NCBI RefSeq assembly: GCF_001988955.1
Contig: NZ_CP014263.1
Location: 4,703,501-4,767,500, forward strand
Direction of reading: 5' to 3'
From: Spirosoma montaniterrae
GTDB taxonomy: Bacteria > Bacteroidota > Bacteroidia > Cytophagales > Spirosomataceae
DNA: 64,000 bases
Position 1 is the stretch's first letter; each line of letters begins with the position of its first letter. Position numbers and translations under genes: made by a program. A model generated the notes under the pieces. That model was not told where the DNA came from. It ran no database searches and worked only from the letters and a program-made list of their open reading frames with translations. Positions 16,643 through 25,454 of the stretch are shown here, one piece after another.

Positions 16643-19600
16643 AACGAAGTATAGTTTGTCTTTTTGGGATAGCCTTGCTAACCGTTACGTCGTTGACTGC
16701 CTTCGGGCAGGCAGTGCGGCTGTCGGATAAGCCCGACCAGTTTATGGCCGACGTCCAGAAGCTGATGGCAACGGGTGGGCCGGGTGCAGCCCGCACGGGG
16801 GCCGAGTTGCAGGCCGTTTGGTCGGAAAATCGGCTGACGCCCCAGCAGCAGGAACGCGTGATGACGCTGAGCCGTAAAATGAACCAGAAACGGCTCGCTC
16901 CGGCCACGTTCTTCGCGTCGTTCTATGGCTCTGTTGTCGCAGCCGCCAATGCCCAGCCTGCCGCCGACATTGACGGGCTGCTGACCGTTGCCGAGAAGCT
17001 ATTCGAGACCGCCGACGCCCGCACCTTTGGGCAAAGTCTGCAAACGACGCGGCTGTTTCTGGAAAAACGACTGTTATATACCAGTAATTACAACAAGCTA
17101 TACGTTCATGGCGGCTCGTTCCGCTTCCGTTTCATAGGCAACGACGCGCCCGTGTCAACTTCGCAAGCCGCCGAGAAAACCCCAGCCCAACAAACTGCCG
17201 ATTCATTGGCTGCGGCCAAAGCGGCTGCCGAGCGGTCGCGCTTCGACGGCTGGGACGAGCCTCAGCCGGGCGATTCAGCACAGCCTCGTTCGTTGGGCGT
17301 GCAGTTTGTGCCGCAACGCCGAGCGTTGCCGACAGTGTCGGGAGCCGTGATTACGCTTACCGACGTGTCGCTGGCGATGGTTGCCAACAAAGATTCGGCG
17401 GTATTGGCAAATACATCGGGTGATCTGCTGTTGAAAGAAGGCGTTTTTGTGGGCAAAGGGGGTAAGTTCACCTGGGAGTCGGTAGAGCGGCCCGATATTT
17501 TCGTGACGTTCAGCGAGTACGCGCTGCCCATCATCAGCCCGCGTTTGCAGGCCGACGACGTGACGCTGACTGCCGAGGGATTGACCGCCAAACCCGTGAA
17601 GGGCGTTTTTGAGTATGTGCTCCGCAAACGGGCTGGCCCAACTAATTACCCGCGCTTTATGTCGTGGCAAAACGACGCAAAAATTCCGGGTCTGGGTGCT
17701 GATGTAGACTATCGGGGTGGGCTGGCTTTGGCCGGTACGCAGTTGGTGGGCGCTTCGGCCAGTGGGCAACCGGCAGTGATCGTTGTCAAACACAACGGCA
17801 AACCGGCGTTTAAGGCCAGTAGCCGCCGGTTCGATTTTAAAGACTCTACCATCACGGCGCAGTCGGCGGCTTTCGTAGGCTATATCGACGCCGATTCGAT
17901 TACACACCCCGCCGTTCAGTTTAAATTTGATAAAACCCAGCGCGTGGCCTGGCTCAATCGGCCCGACCGCACCGAGTTTGCCCGTGTGCCGCTGGCCGAT
18001 TCGTACCATAAATTCTACATTCTGCCCGAAGTGACGCGCTGGGACCTGCCCCGCCGGAAGGTTGATTTCTATCAGGTAGGAGCTAAACGTGAAGTACCGG
18101 TTCGGTTCGAGTCGTTCGATTATTTTCTGCCGCAGCGGTATTCTGACATTTCCGTCGATTACGGGTTTCATCCGCTACAAATCGTTGCGAATTTCGTTTC
18201 AACCAAAAAGCAGCAGACGTTTACCGACGACGAGATTACGCAGTCGGTGAAGCAGGTAAGTCCGGTGGCTCTGCGGGGCGCTTTGAATCGAATGGTGCTG
18301 GAAGGCTACATCGACCGCGATGCTGCCGGGCTGATGCGCCTGAGCCGCAAAGGGGTGCTGTATGTGCTGGCGAATGTGCAGAAAAAAGACTACGACAACT
18401 TCCAGGTGCAATCGACCTTTGCCTCGAACGACAGCACCAAAAACGCGACCATCAATTTAGATGATAAACTGCTGACCATTCGGGGCGTTAGCGGCTTCAC
18501 CATCTCCGATTCGCTCAAAGTCTTCGGCTTCCCATCCGACAAAACCCTGCGTATTGGCAAAGGCCGGGCTTTTTCGCTGAACGGCCAACTAAAAGCGGGA
18601 AATCTGCGCTATGCCGGGCAGAACCTGCAATTCGACTACGACAAGTTTTCGATGAACCTCAACAAAATCGATTCCATTACCTTCTCGTCGCAGAAATTAG
18701 CGGCTCAGGGCAAGGAAGGCGAAGTTGGGGGCGACATCAAGTACGAGAATCCCGGAACGGTCTTTCTGGCCGGTGCCGACAATAAGTCGGGGCAGATGAA
18801 GGGCAAAAAGACCACGCAGCGGCTCGTGATGCCACAAGGCATGACCGTCTATTTCGACCAACCCGTTCGTGGTGATCTGATTTATAATAAGAAGGTCTAT
18901 TTCAAAATCCCGGCTATCGACAACGACAGCATCGGGCAGGGCGACATTTCGTTTCTGGGTACGTTCTACTCCGACGGTATTTTCCCGCCTTTCAAAGCCG
19001 AGCTAAAAACCATGCCCGACAACACGCTGGGCTTCGTGCATAAAGCACCGGCTACAGGATACCCGGTCTATAGCAGCAAACCCGGCGGGCCAACCGTGAA
19101 ACTGACCACCGAGCTTACGATGGACAAAAACGGGTTGCGGGCCGAGGGCGTACTGAACCACCTGACCACCACACTCAACACCGGCGGTATGCTGTTCATG
19201 ACCGATTCGCTGCTGGCGTCGGGCGCGAACGGTGAGGTGAAAGAAGGGTTAGTCGGGAAAACCTACTTCCCGCAGGTGAAGCTGAATAACTACAGCCTGA
19301 AATGGTGGCCCAAAGCCGACAGTATGGTGATTACGACGCAGAAAAACAACTTCGTATTCTATAACGCCACCACCAATCTGGAAGGCGAAGTTGTGCTGCG
19401 GTCAACGGGTTTGTTTGGCAGCGGCACCCTGCGCCGGAAAGACTCGGAAGCCATCTCGAAACGCATAAAGTTCAACAAAGACGGTTTTCTGGCAAACGAC
19501 GCGCAGTTCAAAATTTTGTCTGACAAGGAGAACGCCCGCCCAATTCTGCTCGGCAATGGCGTTGATGTAGATTTTAACCAGACAAAGGGACTCGTTGGGC

Positions 19601-21738
19601 TGGCGATTAATAACACGTCAGAATTAGTTGGCGACTCGGTTGCGGCCAGTCTGGAGTTTCCGTCGGCAGCTTACAAAACCAACATCAACCGGGCGCAATG
19701 GAATGTGAACGCCCGCACCATTGCCATGAAGGGCGATGTGAAAACGTCGACGTTTACAGCCACCAGCGAAGAGCAGGAGGGACTGACATTCAATGGTTCG
19801 GCGGCTTTGTACGATGTCGAGAAAATGATGCTGAACATCAGCGGGGTACCTTACGTGACGGCTGCCGATGCTCGTATTTTTCCTGACAAAGGGATCGTTA
19901 CTGTCCGGCGCAACGGCGAAATGATGGCCCTCAAAAATGCCCGATTGGAGTTAGATACGGTTAGTTTGTTCCACAAACTGAAAAACGGCAACATTCAGGT
20001 CTTGTCGCGCACTCGTTTTGCAGGCGACGCTACCTACCTGTACCCGACCATGAAAGGCGACACGGCGGCTATTAAAATGGGCAGCTTTGAGTTGAAAGAA
20101 GCCCCCGCAGTGGCGGCCAATTCCCCCTCTCCTGAAAAGCAGGAAAAGGGGGGAGGGGATGAGGTGAGAAAGCCCACTCGCAAAACCAATCGCACTCCGA
20201 AAAATACAAATGCCGGGAAAACATACTTTACCGTAGCCCGTGCTGAGGTGGAAGAAACGGATAATCTGCAATTGGCCCCGCGCATTTTGTACAAAGGACT
20301 GATTACGATGGAAGCTCCGCGTCAGGATTTGGCTCTCGACGGGGCCATTAAACCGGCCTTGAAAAAACGCCGTGACCTGGAAGGAAACTGGATTCCGTTC
20401 AAAGAAAAAATTGGCGAACGGCTTGAAATAAAAGTCGATAAAACCCTGAAAAACGAAGGCGGGCAGCAACTTGTGGCCGGTATCCATTTCCGGCTCGGCG
20501 GTGGCAGCAATTCAGCGAGCGGGCTGTATCCTACGTTCCTGTCGGCCAAAGAAGACTCCCGCGACGATGACCTGTTTACGGCAACGGGCGTGATGCGCTA
20601 CGACGAAAAAGACAAACTGTACCGCATTACCTCATCGACCGCTACCGAATCTATCGCCGAACTCGACAGCGCGAGCGATGATGTTGAAAACGCCTTCACG
20701 TTCAACGATCCGCGCGGGCTGATGACGTACAAGGGCAAACTGAATCTGCTGAACGCCAGACCAAACGAGTACCTGCTGGCGGCTGGTTCGGCCCGAATCA
20801 ACATCGACAGTGCGCTGTATCGCTTCAATACGTTGCTGGCCTTCACGTTCCCGATGCCGGAACCCATCACGACGGCCATTGCCAGCAAACTGATTACGGC
20901 CAATCAGGAAGAACGCAACGACGAAGCCGCCGACGACGACCTTAATCGACTGTCAGACAAGCTCTTGCCGCTGATTGGGCAGCAAGCCGTTGATGCCTAC
21001 CGGACAAAGGCACAGAACGCACACGTACCGCTCAGTCAGGCATCACCCAAACTGAATGCCGCTCTCGTGCTGGCAAATGCCAACCTGCGCTGGTCCGATA
21101 AGTTCAACGCCTTCTACAGTGTCGGGCGGCTGGGTGTGTCGAACATCATGACCGCCGACATCAACGCACAGATGGACGGGTTTATCGAAATTCGCAAAAT
21201 GCCTAACGGCGACGAAGCGAGTATTTATCTCGAAGCTTCGGAAGATGAGTGGGTGTTTTACGATTACAAACCGGGCAACGGACCGGGTTCAGTGGGGCAG
21301 TTAGCTATTGTAACATCGAGTCAGGACATCAACGACCGGCTGCTGGCAGGGTCGAAGAACAGCGGGAAAGCGGCTTTAGAACTGGTTTCGGCCACGACCG
21401 ACGAGAAAGAATTATTTGTAGACCGCTATCTGGATCAGTACAAAACCAGACCGAAAGCCGCGCCGAAGCCCAAAACGCAGCCTAAAGCACCAACGCCCGC
21501 AGCCCAGCCCACGGTCGCTGCGTCGTCGGACCCGTTCGACGAAACGGTTGAACCTGCCGAGCCAAAAGCGGCTGAACCGGCCCCGAAAGCCGCCAAAGGC
21601 GCGAAGACGAAGCCGCAGAAGGCCAAACCCGGCCAACTACCCGCTGCTGCCGACAAGCCGGCCCCGAAAGTGGCGAAAGAGGAGCCGAAGCCGAAAGAGA
21701 AGAAAAAAGACAAAGAAGACGAACGTGAAGGGTTTTAG
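16639..21738 (+). CDS. very large exported protein of unknown function (1,699 residues)
   Basis: The start at 16639 gives a clear signal peptide (MKRSIVCLFGIALLTVTSL, cleavage near AFG-Q); upstream codons in this frame lie inside prmA. The body (about 200-1560) is beta-rich, with repeated short strands of the type seen in long periplasmic or outer-membrane-facing solenoids, and the last 110 residues are a low-complexity Pro/Ala/Lys tail. I do not recognise a family; a lipid-transfer or translocation (AsmA/LptD-like) solenoid is only a guess. The ATGA overlap with prmA shows translational coupling. A palindromic G/C-rich insert, in frame, encodes the NSPSPEKQEKGGGDE stretch (20121-20165). The same gene pair would be worth checking in other Cytophagales. 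Confidence 0.85.
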   Translation: MKRSIVCLFGIALLTVTSLTAFGQAVRLSDKPDQFMADVQKLMATGGPGAARTGAELQAVWSENRLTPQQQERVMTLSRKMNQKRLAPATFFASFYGSVVAAANAQPAADIDGLLTVAEKLFETADARTFGQSLQTTRLFLEKRLLYTSNYNKLYVHGGSFRFRFIGNDAPVSTSQAAEKTPAQQTADSLAAAKAAAERSRFDGWDEPQPGDSAQPRSLGVQFVPQRRALPTVSGAVITLTDVSLAMVANKDSAVLANTSGDLLLKEGVFVGKGGKFTWESVERPDIFVTFSEYALPIISPRLQADDVTLTAEGLTAKPVKGVFEYVLRKRAGPTNYPRFMSWQNDAKIPGLGADVDYRGGLALAGTQLVGASASGQPAVIVVKHNGKPAFKASSRRFDFKDSTITAQSAAFVGYIDADSITHPAVQFKFDKTQRVAWLNRPDRTEFARVPLADSYHKFYILPEVTRWDLPRRKVDFYQVGAKREVPVRFESFDYFLPQRYSDISVDYGFHPLQIVANFVSTKKQQTFTDDEITQSVKQVSPVALRGALNRMVLEGYIDRDAAGLMRLSRKGVLYVLANVQKKDYDNFQVQSTFASNDSTKNATINLDDKLLTIRGVSGFTISDSLKVFGFPSDKTLRIGKGRAFSLNGQLKAGNLRYAGQNLQFDYDKFSMNLNKIDSITFSSQKLAAQGKEGEVGGDIKYENPGTVFLAGADNKSGQMKGKKTTQRLVMPQGMTVYFDQPVRGDLIYNKKVYFKIPAIDNDSIGQGDISFLGTFYSDGIFPPFKAELKTMPDNTLGFVHKAPATGYPVYSSKPGGPTVKLTTELTMDKNGLRAEGVLNHLTTTLNTGGMLFMTDSLLASGANGEVKEGLVGKTYFPQVKLNNYSLKWWPKADSMVITTQKNNFVFYNATTNLEGEVVLRSTGLFGSGTLRRKDSEAISKRIKFNKDGFLANDAQFKILSDKENARPILLGNGVDVDFNQTKGLVGLAINNTSELVGDSVAASLEFPSAAYKTNINRAQWNVNARTIAMKGDVKTSTFTATSEEQEGLTFNGSAALYDVEKMMLNISGVPYVTAADARIFPDKGIVTVRRNGEMMALKNARLELDTVSLFHKLKNGNIQVLSRTRFAGDATYLYPTMKGDTAAIKMGSFELKEAPAVAANSPSPEKQEKGGGDEVRKPTRKTNRTPKNTNAGKTYFTVARAEVEETDNLQLAPRILYKGLITMEAPRQDLALDGAIKPALKKRRDLEGNWIPFKEKIGERLEIKVDKTLKNEGGQQLVAGIHFRLGGGSNSASGLYPTFLSAKEDSRDDDLFTATGVMRYDEKDKLYRITSSTATESIAELDSASDDVENAFTFNDPRGLMTYKGKLNLLNARPNEYLLAAGSARINIDSALYRFNTLLAFTFPMPEPITTAIASKLITANQEERNDEAADDDLNRLSDKLLPLIGQQAVDAYRTKAQNAHVPLSQASPKLNAALVLANANLRWSDKFNAFYSVGRLGVSNIMTADINAQMDGFIEIRKMPNGDEASIYLEASEDEWVFYDYKPGNGPGSVGQLAIVTSSQDINDRLLAGSKNSGKAALELVSATTDEKELFVDRYLDQYKTRPKAAPKPKTQPKAPTPAAQPTVAASSDPFDETVEPAEPKAAEPAPKAAKGAKTKPQKAKPGQLPAAADKPAPKVAKEEPKPKEKKKDKEDEREGF

Positions 21739-21741
21739 TAG

Positions 21742-21785
21742 CTTTGTGGTTCCGGGCGGGACGCGTCTCGCCCGGAATCACAAAG
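21742..21785. repeat. inverted repeat between the giant gene and the CPBP-like gene
   Basis: Arms 21742-21761 and 21766-21785 pair with two mismatches around a 4-base spacer (CGCG). The left arm begins 3 bases after the stop codon and the right arm ends 4 bases before the next ATG, so the repeat fills the gap. Confidence 0.8.
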
Positions 21786-21789
21786 TCTT

Positions 21790-22719
21790 ATGAAAGCCCT
21801 CTGGCGCGACCTCCGCACCCACCTGCAAACCGATTTCCAGCCCGACCTCTACGGAGCTGTTGCCGTTTGGCTCGTATTGTTGCTGACAGTCAACTATTAC
21901 CTCGATCTGGAAGATTCGTATATCGACTCGTTTCAGGGACAACCCATCTGGCCGGTGTTCTATTTCGGCCTGTATGCCACCTGCTACTACGTCAGTGTCT
22001 GGCTCTGGACGCACTTTTGCCACCGGCCCGACATTTGGCGAAACCGGGAATTCTGGACACGAAGCCTGACGGCCCTCATCAGCTATTCCATTTATTCGGG
22101 GTTCTACGCGCATAGCGAACTAAGCCGACAACTCTGGGATGGGCAGGCGTTTGTATTTCTATACTATTGCCTGCACAACCTGCAATCGCTGTTGACGATT
22201 GTGCTGCCGCTGTACCTCTTTTACCGATTTGCTGACCCGCAGCCGAGCCAATTTTACGGCATGGCACCCAAACGTAAAGGGTTGGTTTTGTACCTCACGC
22301 TGCTGGCCCTGATGGTGCCGCTGATTACGTGGGCGTCGTTTCAGCCCGATTTTCTGGCAAGCTACCCCACCTACCACGATACCAGTGCGAACGAGTTTTT
22401 TGGCGTGCCTGAGTGGGTTACGACCCTGATTTATGAACTATGCTACGGCTGGGACTTCGTGCCAACCGAACTGCTGTTTCGGGGCTTTTTAGTCATTGGC
22501 ATGAGTCGCGTGCTGGGCAGCGGAGCCATATTGCCCATGATTGTCTGGTACTGCGCCATTCACTTTGGCCGACCTGTAGGCGAAGCCGTATCGTCTATTT
22601 TCGGTGGCTATCTGTTGGGCGTACTGGCTCTAAGTACGCGCAGCATCTGGGGTGGTCTGCTCATCCACATCGGCATCGCCTGGGGCATGGAGATAGCAGC
22701 TTTTTTGCAAAAGTATTAG
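21790..22719 (+). CDS. CPBP-like intramembrane protease family protein
   Basis: A 309-residue polytopic membrane protein with about eight spans. The C-terminal third has the CPBP (Abi/Rce1-like) motifs in altered form: motif 1 is TELLFRGF (normally EE-x3-R; the first Glu is Thr here), motif 2 is AIHFGRP and motif 3 is LLIHIGIAW. Family members cleave or bind prenylated or signal peptides in the membrane. With only one of the two Glu residues kept, protease activity is uncertain. It overlaps the convergent DUF5615 gene by 4 bases. Confidence 0.78.
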   Translation: MKALWRDLRTHLQTDFQPDLYGAVAVWLVLLLTVNYYLDLEDSYIDSFQGQPIWPVFYFGLYATCYYVSVWLWTHFCHRPDIWRNREFWTRSLTALISYSIYSGFYAHSELSRQLWDGQAFVFLYYCLHNLQSLLTIVLPLYLFYRFADPQPSQFYGMAPKRKGLVLYLTLLALMVPLITWASFQPDFLASYPTYHDTSANEFFGVPEWVTTLIYELCYGWDFVPTELLFRGFLVIGMSRVLGSGAILPMIVWYCAIHFGRPVGEAVSSIFGGYLLGVLALSTRSIWGGLLIHIGIAWGMEIAAFLQKY

Positions 22720-23090
22720 TGATTACGCGGAATGGCTCGTTGTCGAATAATATTGGGTTCTATTACAGTTATAAACCCCCTGAATTCCCACCCTTCATCA
22801 TCTAAACGGAGTAGCAAACGACCTGGAAAATCGGGTAAATAGTCGTCTAATCGAAAATAAATTACGCCAATTGGTCGGTAGCCGTCTTTAAAAATCAGTG
22901 TACCATGATCACCATCGAAGGTTAGTAATAGCCTTTTTTCATCAATTGCTGCCTGCATGACGGCTGTATCTGGCAAGCCACCCTGGTCAATCCCAATATG
23001 ACGGACATCCCAGCCTGCATCGGTTAACGCCCGGAAAGCGGGAATAGGGAAATTTTCATCAGCGAGCCAACGTAGGGTTGCTGGATTCAT
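22716..23090 (-). CDS. DUF5615 PIN-like toxin
   Basis: A 124-residue protein beginning MNPATLRWLADENFPIP; the motif LADENFP is the first acidic site of the DUF5615 (Mut7-C/PIN-like) fold and LLTFDGDHGTL the second. Such proteins pair with DUF433 proteins as toxin-antitoxin modules. The start overlaps the stop of the DUF433 gene as ATGA (23087-23090), so they are co-translated. A nuclease activity is inferred from the fold. Confidence 0.85.
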   Translation of the reverse strand: MNPATLRWLADENFPIPAFRALTDAGWDVRHIGIDQGGLPDTAVMQAAIDEKRLLLTFDGDHGTLIFKDGYRPIGVIYFRLDDYLPDFPGRLLLRLDDEGWEFRGFITVIEPNIIRQRAIPRNH

Positions 23091-23332
23091 GAAGCCTGAC
23101 GCAATGAATCATGAATTTTAAACACATCATCCCGAATAGTTTCGAGCATAAATGCATATACGGCTGGCAAAGCTTCTTTGGATAAGGTAGGATAGCTTTC
23201 CAAGAGCATAGCTTCTGTCCAGCCGTTAGCAAGACGTTCTAAAATAAGTTCTACTGATAGGCGAGTGCCCTTAATAATTGGTTTCCCTGCCAAAATCGCC
23301 GGGTCTGTATGGATATAGTTGCGCCAATTCAT
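23087..23332 (-). CDS. DUF433 antitoxin
   Basis: An 81-residue protein with the DUF433 signature: HTDPAILAGKPIIKGTRLSVELILERLANG, a helix-turn-helix-like fold used by antitoxins of DUF5615 or VapC-like toxins. It is the first gene of the pair and overlaps the toxin gene by 4 bases. Its stop-to-start link and size fit autoregulation, but no operator was seen in the 22-base gap to the S24 repressor gene, which suggests read-through from the repressor promoter. Confidence 0.87.
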   Translation of the reverse strand: MNWRNYIHTDPAILAGKPIIKGTRLSVELILERLANGWTEAMLLESYPTLSKEALPAVYAFMLETIRDDVFKIHDSLRQAS

Positions 23333-23354
23333 GAGCCTGATGATTTAAAGTAAT

Positions 23355-24068
23355 CTACTCCACTGGAGCCTCCACAATAGTAACGATTTTCCACATGCCG
23401 CGAATGTCGTGCAGGGGTACTGTCACGTTGCCGCCGTTAGGGTTGTCGGAGTGTAAGGTTAGATATTTTCTGGTAATCAGTTCGTTGTCGCGGATGCGCT
23501 TGACCACGAAATAATCGCGGTACATCACGGCATACACTCCGCCCGATTGATACTCCCAATCGCTTTCGCTGACCGGCACGGCCAGCACTTTAGCCCCGTG
23601 TGCCAACTGCGGACTCATGCTGTTGCCCGAAATTTCAAGCACAACAGCCTGTTTGTGACCTTTCGCCACAGGTTTGCGTACCCGGAACAATTCGGCATCG
23701 GCCATGCTGCTGCGGTCGGCATAACTTTCTACGAAGGTGGCATAAAAACGGACAGGCACAAACGGCACCTCAACGGTGTCTTCGTCGGCGTTCAGAGCTA
23801 CGGCATTGGTTTCTGGCGAGTTCAGCACGGGTTCGATACCCCGAATCAAATAGTCGGCACTGATTTGCGGGTAGCAGGCCAGCAAACTCATGATGGTGTC
23901 ATACGATGGTTTGGCCCGACCATTCAGAATATTATAAAACTTAGAGGGGTTCTCGCCTAACTCTTTGGCAATCTGGTAGATAGTAATGCCGAGTGCATCG
24001 AACACTTGCTTTAAACGGTCCTGTATGTTCGTTGATGTAGCCACCTTAGTTGAACATTTTTTACCCAT
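23355..24068 (-). CDS. LexA-like repressor: XRE helix-turn-helix plus S24 peptidase domain
   Basis: A 237-residue protein with an N-terminal XRE/Cro-type DNA-binding domain (about 13-75; ITIYQIAKELGENPSKFYNILNG) and a C-terminal S24 domain with the Ser of EISGNSMSPQL and the Lys of YFVVKRIRD, the Ser-Lys dyad of LexA, UmuD and CI. No Ala-Gly or Cys-Gly cleavage site stands out; VAKG near residue 134 is a weak candidate. It is divergent from a Y-family polymerase, with an inverted AATACAAG pair between them. This arrangement fits a damage-induced switch for the polymerase. The toxin-antitoxin pair lies 22 bases downstream on the same strand. Confidence 0.88.
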   Translation of the reverse strand: MGKKCSTKVATSTNIQDRLKQVFDALGITIYQIAKELGENPSKFYNILNGRAKPSYDTIMSLLACYPQISADYLIRGIEPVLNSPETNAVALNADEDTVEVPFVPVRFYATFVESYADRSSMADAELFRVRKPVAKGHKQAVVLEISGNSMSPQLAHGAKVLAVPVSESDWEYQSGGVYAVMYRDYFVVKRIRDNELITRKYLTLHSDNPNGGNVTVPLHDIRGMWKIVTIVEAPVE

Positions 24069-24093
24069 TGTAGTATGGATATATTGTGATTAT

Positions 24094-24147
24094 AATACAA
24101 GTAAAATATATTGCGCTTGTATTAGAACAAACTTACGACTAATACAG
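24094..24147. promoter_or_regulatory. operator-like dyad between repressor and polymerase genes
   Basis: AATACAAG (24094-24101) and its inverse CTTGTATT (24116-24123) are separated by 14 bases; a third, AATACAG, lies at 24141-24147. The 120-base divergent gap is AT-rich and otherwise plain. Placement beside a LexA-like repressor gene suggests its binding sites. Confidence 0.5.
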
Positions 24148-24188
24148 ACGAAAGACTACCCAAAAAGACACTATCTAATAGAAATTTA

Positions 24189-25454
24189 GTGAATCGAAAC
24201 CGATTATCGACCCACACGCAGCCAACCGTTCTGTTTATCGACATGAACAGTTTCTTTGCTTCCTGCGAACAACAGGTGAATTATTGGTTGCGGGGCCGGC
24301 CAGTAGGGGTGTGCGTATACACGGGTCCGCATGGCTGCGTAATTTCGCCGTCCATCGAAGCTAAAAAGCGGGGTGTTAAAACCGGAATGCGGTTAGACGA
24401 AGCCATACATCTTTGCCCGGAATTGGTTCCCGTCGAAACACACCCCGGACGGTATCGGGAGTTTCATGTGAAAATTATTGAGGTACTGCGGACGTTTGCC
24501 GATGATGTGGTGCCCAAAAGCATTGATGAAGCAGTTGTTGATCTTACTGATTATCAATTAGTTTACCCCAATATGCAGCAGGTGGCAATGCAGATTAAAC
24601 ACGCAATCCGGCGCGATGTGGGCGACTGGCTGCGCTGCTCCATCGGCATTGCGCCCAATGTGTTTTTAGCCAAATTAGCGTCCGACATCCAGAAACCCGA
24701 CGGCCTGACCATCATTACGCCCGAAACCATCGACGGTGTACTGCGCCGATTGAGATTGCTGGATCTGCCCGGCATCGGCGACCGCATGGCCGCCCGGCTT
24801 GAAGACGCGGGTATCCACACGCCACTCGACCTGCGCTATGCCCAACCCGAACGCCTGAAAGCCATCTGCAAAAGCGTGGTTGGCTGGCGATGGCATCTGC
24901 GGCTCAATTTTGCGGGCGAAGTTGATCTCGACAACAACGAGGAGTACAAAAGCATGTCGGCCATGCGAACGATTTCGGGCGAGCAGCGGGCATCCGCCGA
25001 GCGGCTCGATGAACTACTGCTGTCGCTCTGCCTGACACTCGAACGGCGCATGGTTCGCAATGGGGTATTCTGCCAGAACATGTCGTTCTCGTGCCGGTAC
25101 CACACTGGCAAAACATATAACTACGACGTCAGCTTTCCGGCTCCCATGCAGGACGGCCCCGAACTTTACCGCATCATCCGCGAACGGCTCGACAAGTTTC
25201 AGGCCGCGCACCAGTGCGAACCCGTGCTGAACGAATATCTCCGCACAATGAGCGTGGTGGTGCATCGATTTGTTGCTGCCGATGCCGTGCCGCTGCATTT
25301 GTTTGACGATAACACTCGCAAAGACAAACTCCGCCAAACGGTCTACAACCTCAAAGACAAATTCGGCTCCGATAAACTCATTCGCGCCACCGAACTCCGC
25401 GACAACCCCGCCTATCGTGACGTGATTGGTTTCGGAAACATCAAGGATTTATAA
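24189..25454 (+). CDS. Y-family (UmuC/DinB-like) DNA polymerase
   Basis: A 421-residue translesion polymerase: palm Asp in FIDMNSFFASCEQQ, the second acidic pair in SIDEAVVDLT, a helix-hairpin-helix at LDLPGIGDRMAARL and a C-terminal little-finger domain. The first in-frame start codon is GTG at 24189; the next ATG (24243) would remove the catalytic Asp, so GTG is used. It copies damaged DNA with low fidelity. There is no umuD gene; the divergent S24 repressor may take that regulatory role. The stop overlaps the convergent pirin gene by 6 bases. Confidence 0.9.
   Translation: MNRNRLSTHTQPTVLFIDMNSFFASCEQQVNYWLRGRPVGVCVYTGPHGCVISPSIEAKKRGVKTGMRLDEAIHLCPELVPVETHPGRYREFHVKIIEVLRTFADDVVPKSIDEAVVDLTDYQLVYPNMQQVAMQIKHAIRRDVGDWLRCSIGIAPNVFLAKLASDIQKPDGLTIITPETIDGVLRRLRLLDLPGIGDRMAARLEDAGIHTPLDLRYAQPERLKAICKSVVGWRWHLRLNFAGEVDLDNNEEYKSMSAMRTISGEQRASAERLDELLLSLCLTLERRMVRNGVFCQNMSFSCRYHTGKTYNYDVSFPAPMQDGPELYRIIRERLDKFQAAHQCEPVLNEYLRTMSVVVHRFVAADAVPLHLFDDNTRKDKLRQTVYNLKDKFGSDKLIRATELRDNPAYRDVIGFGNIKDL

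Noticed and set aside
17275..18171. A minus-strand frame of about 298 codons inside the giant exported protein gene
   Set aside because: Antisense to a gene with clear coding sequence and a signal peptide; no motif is seen on the minus strand.
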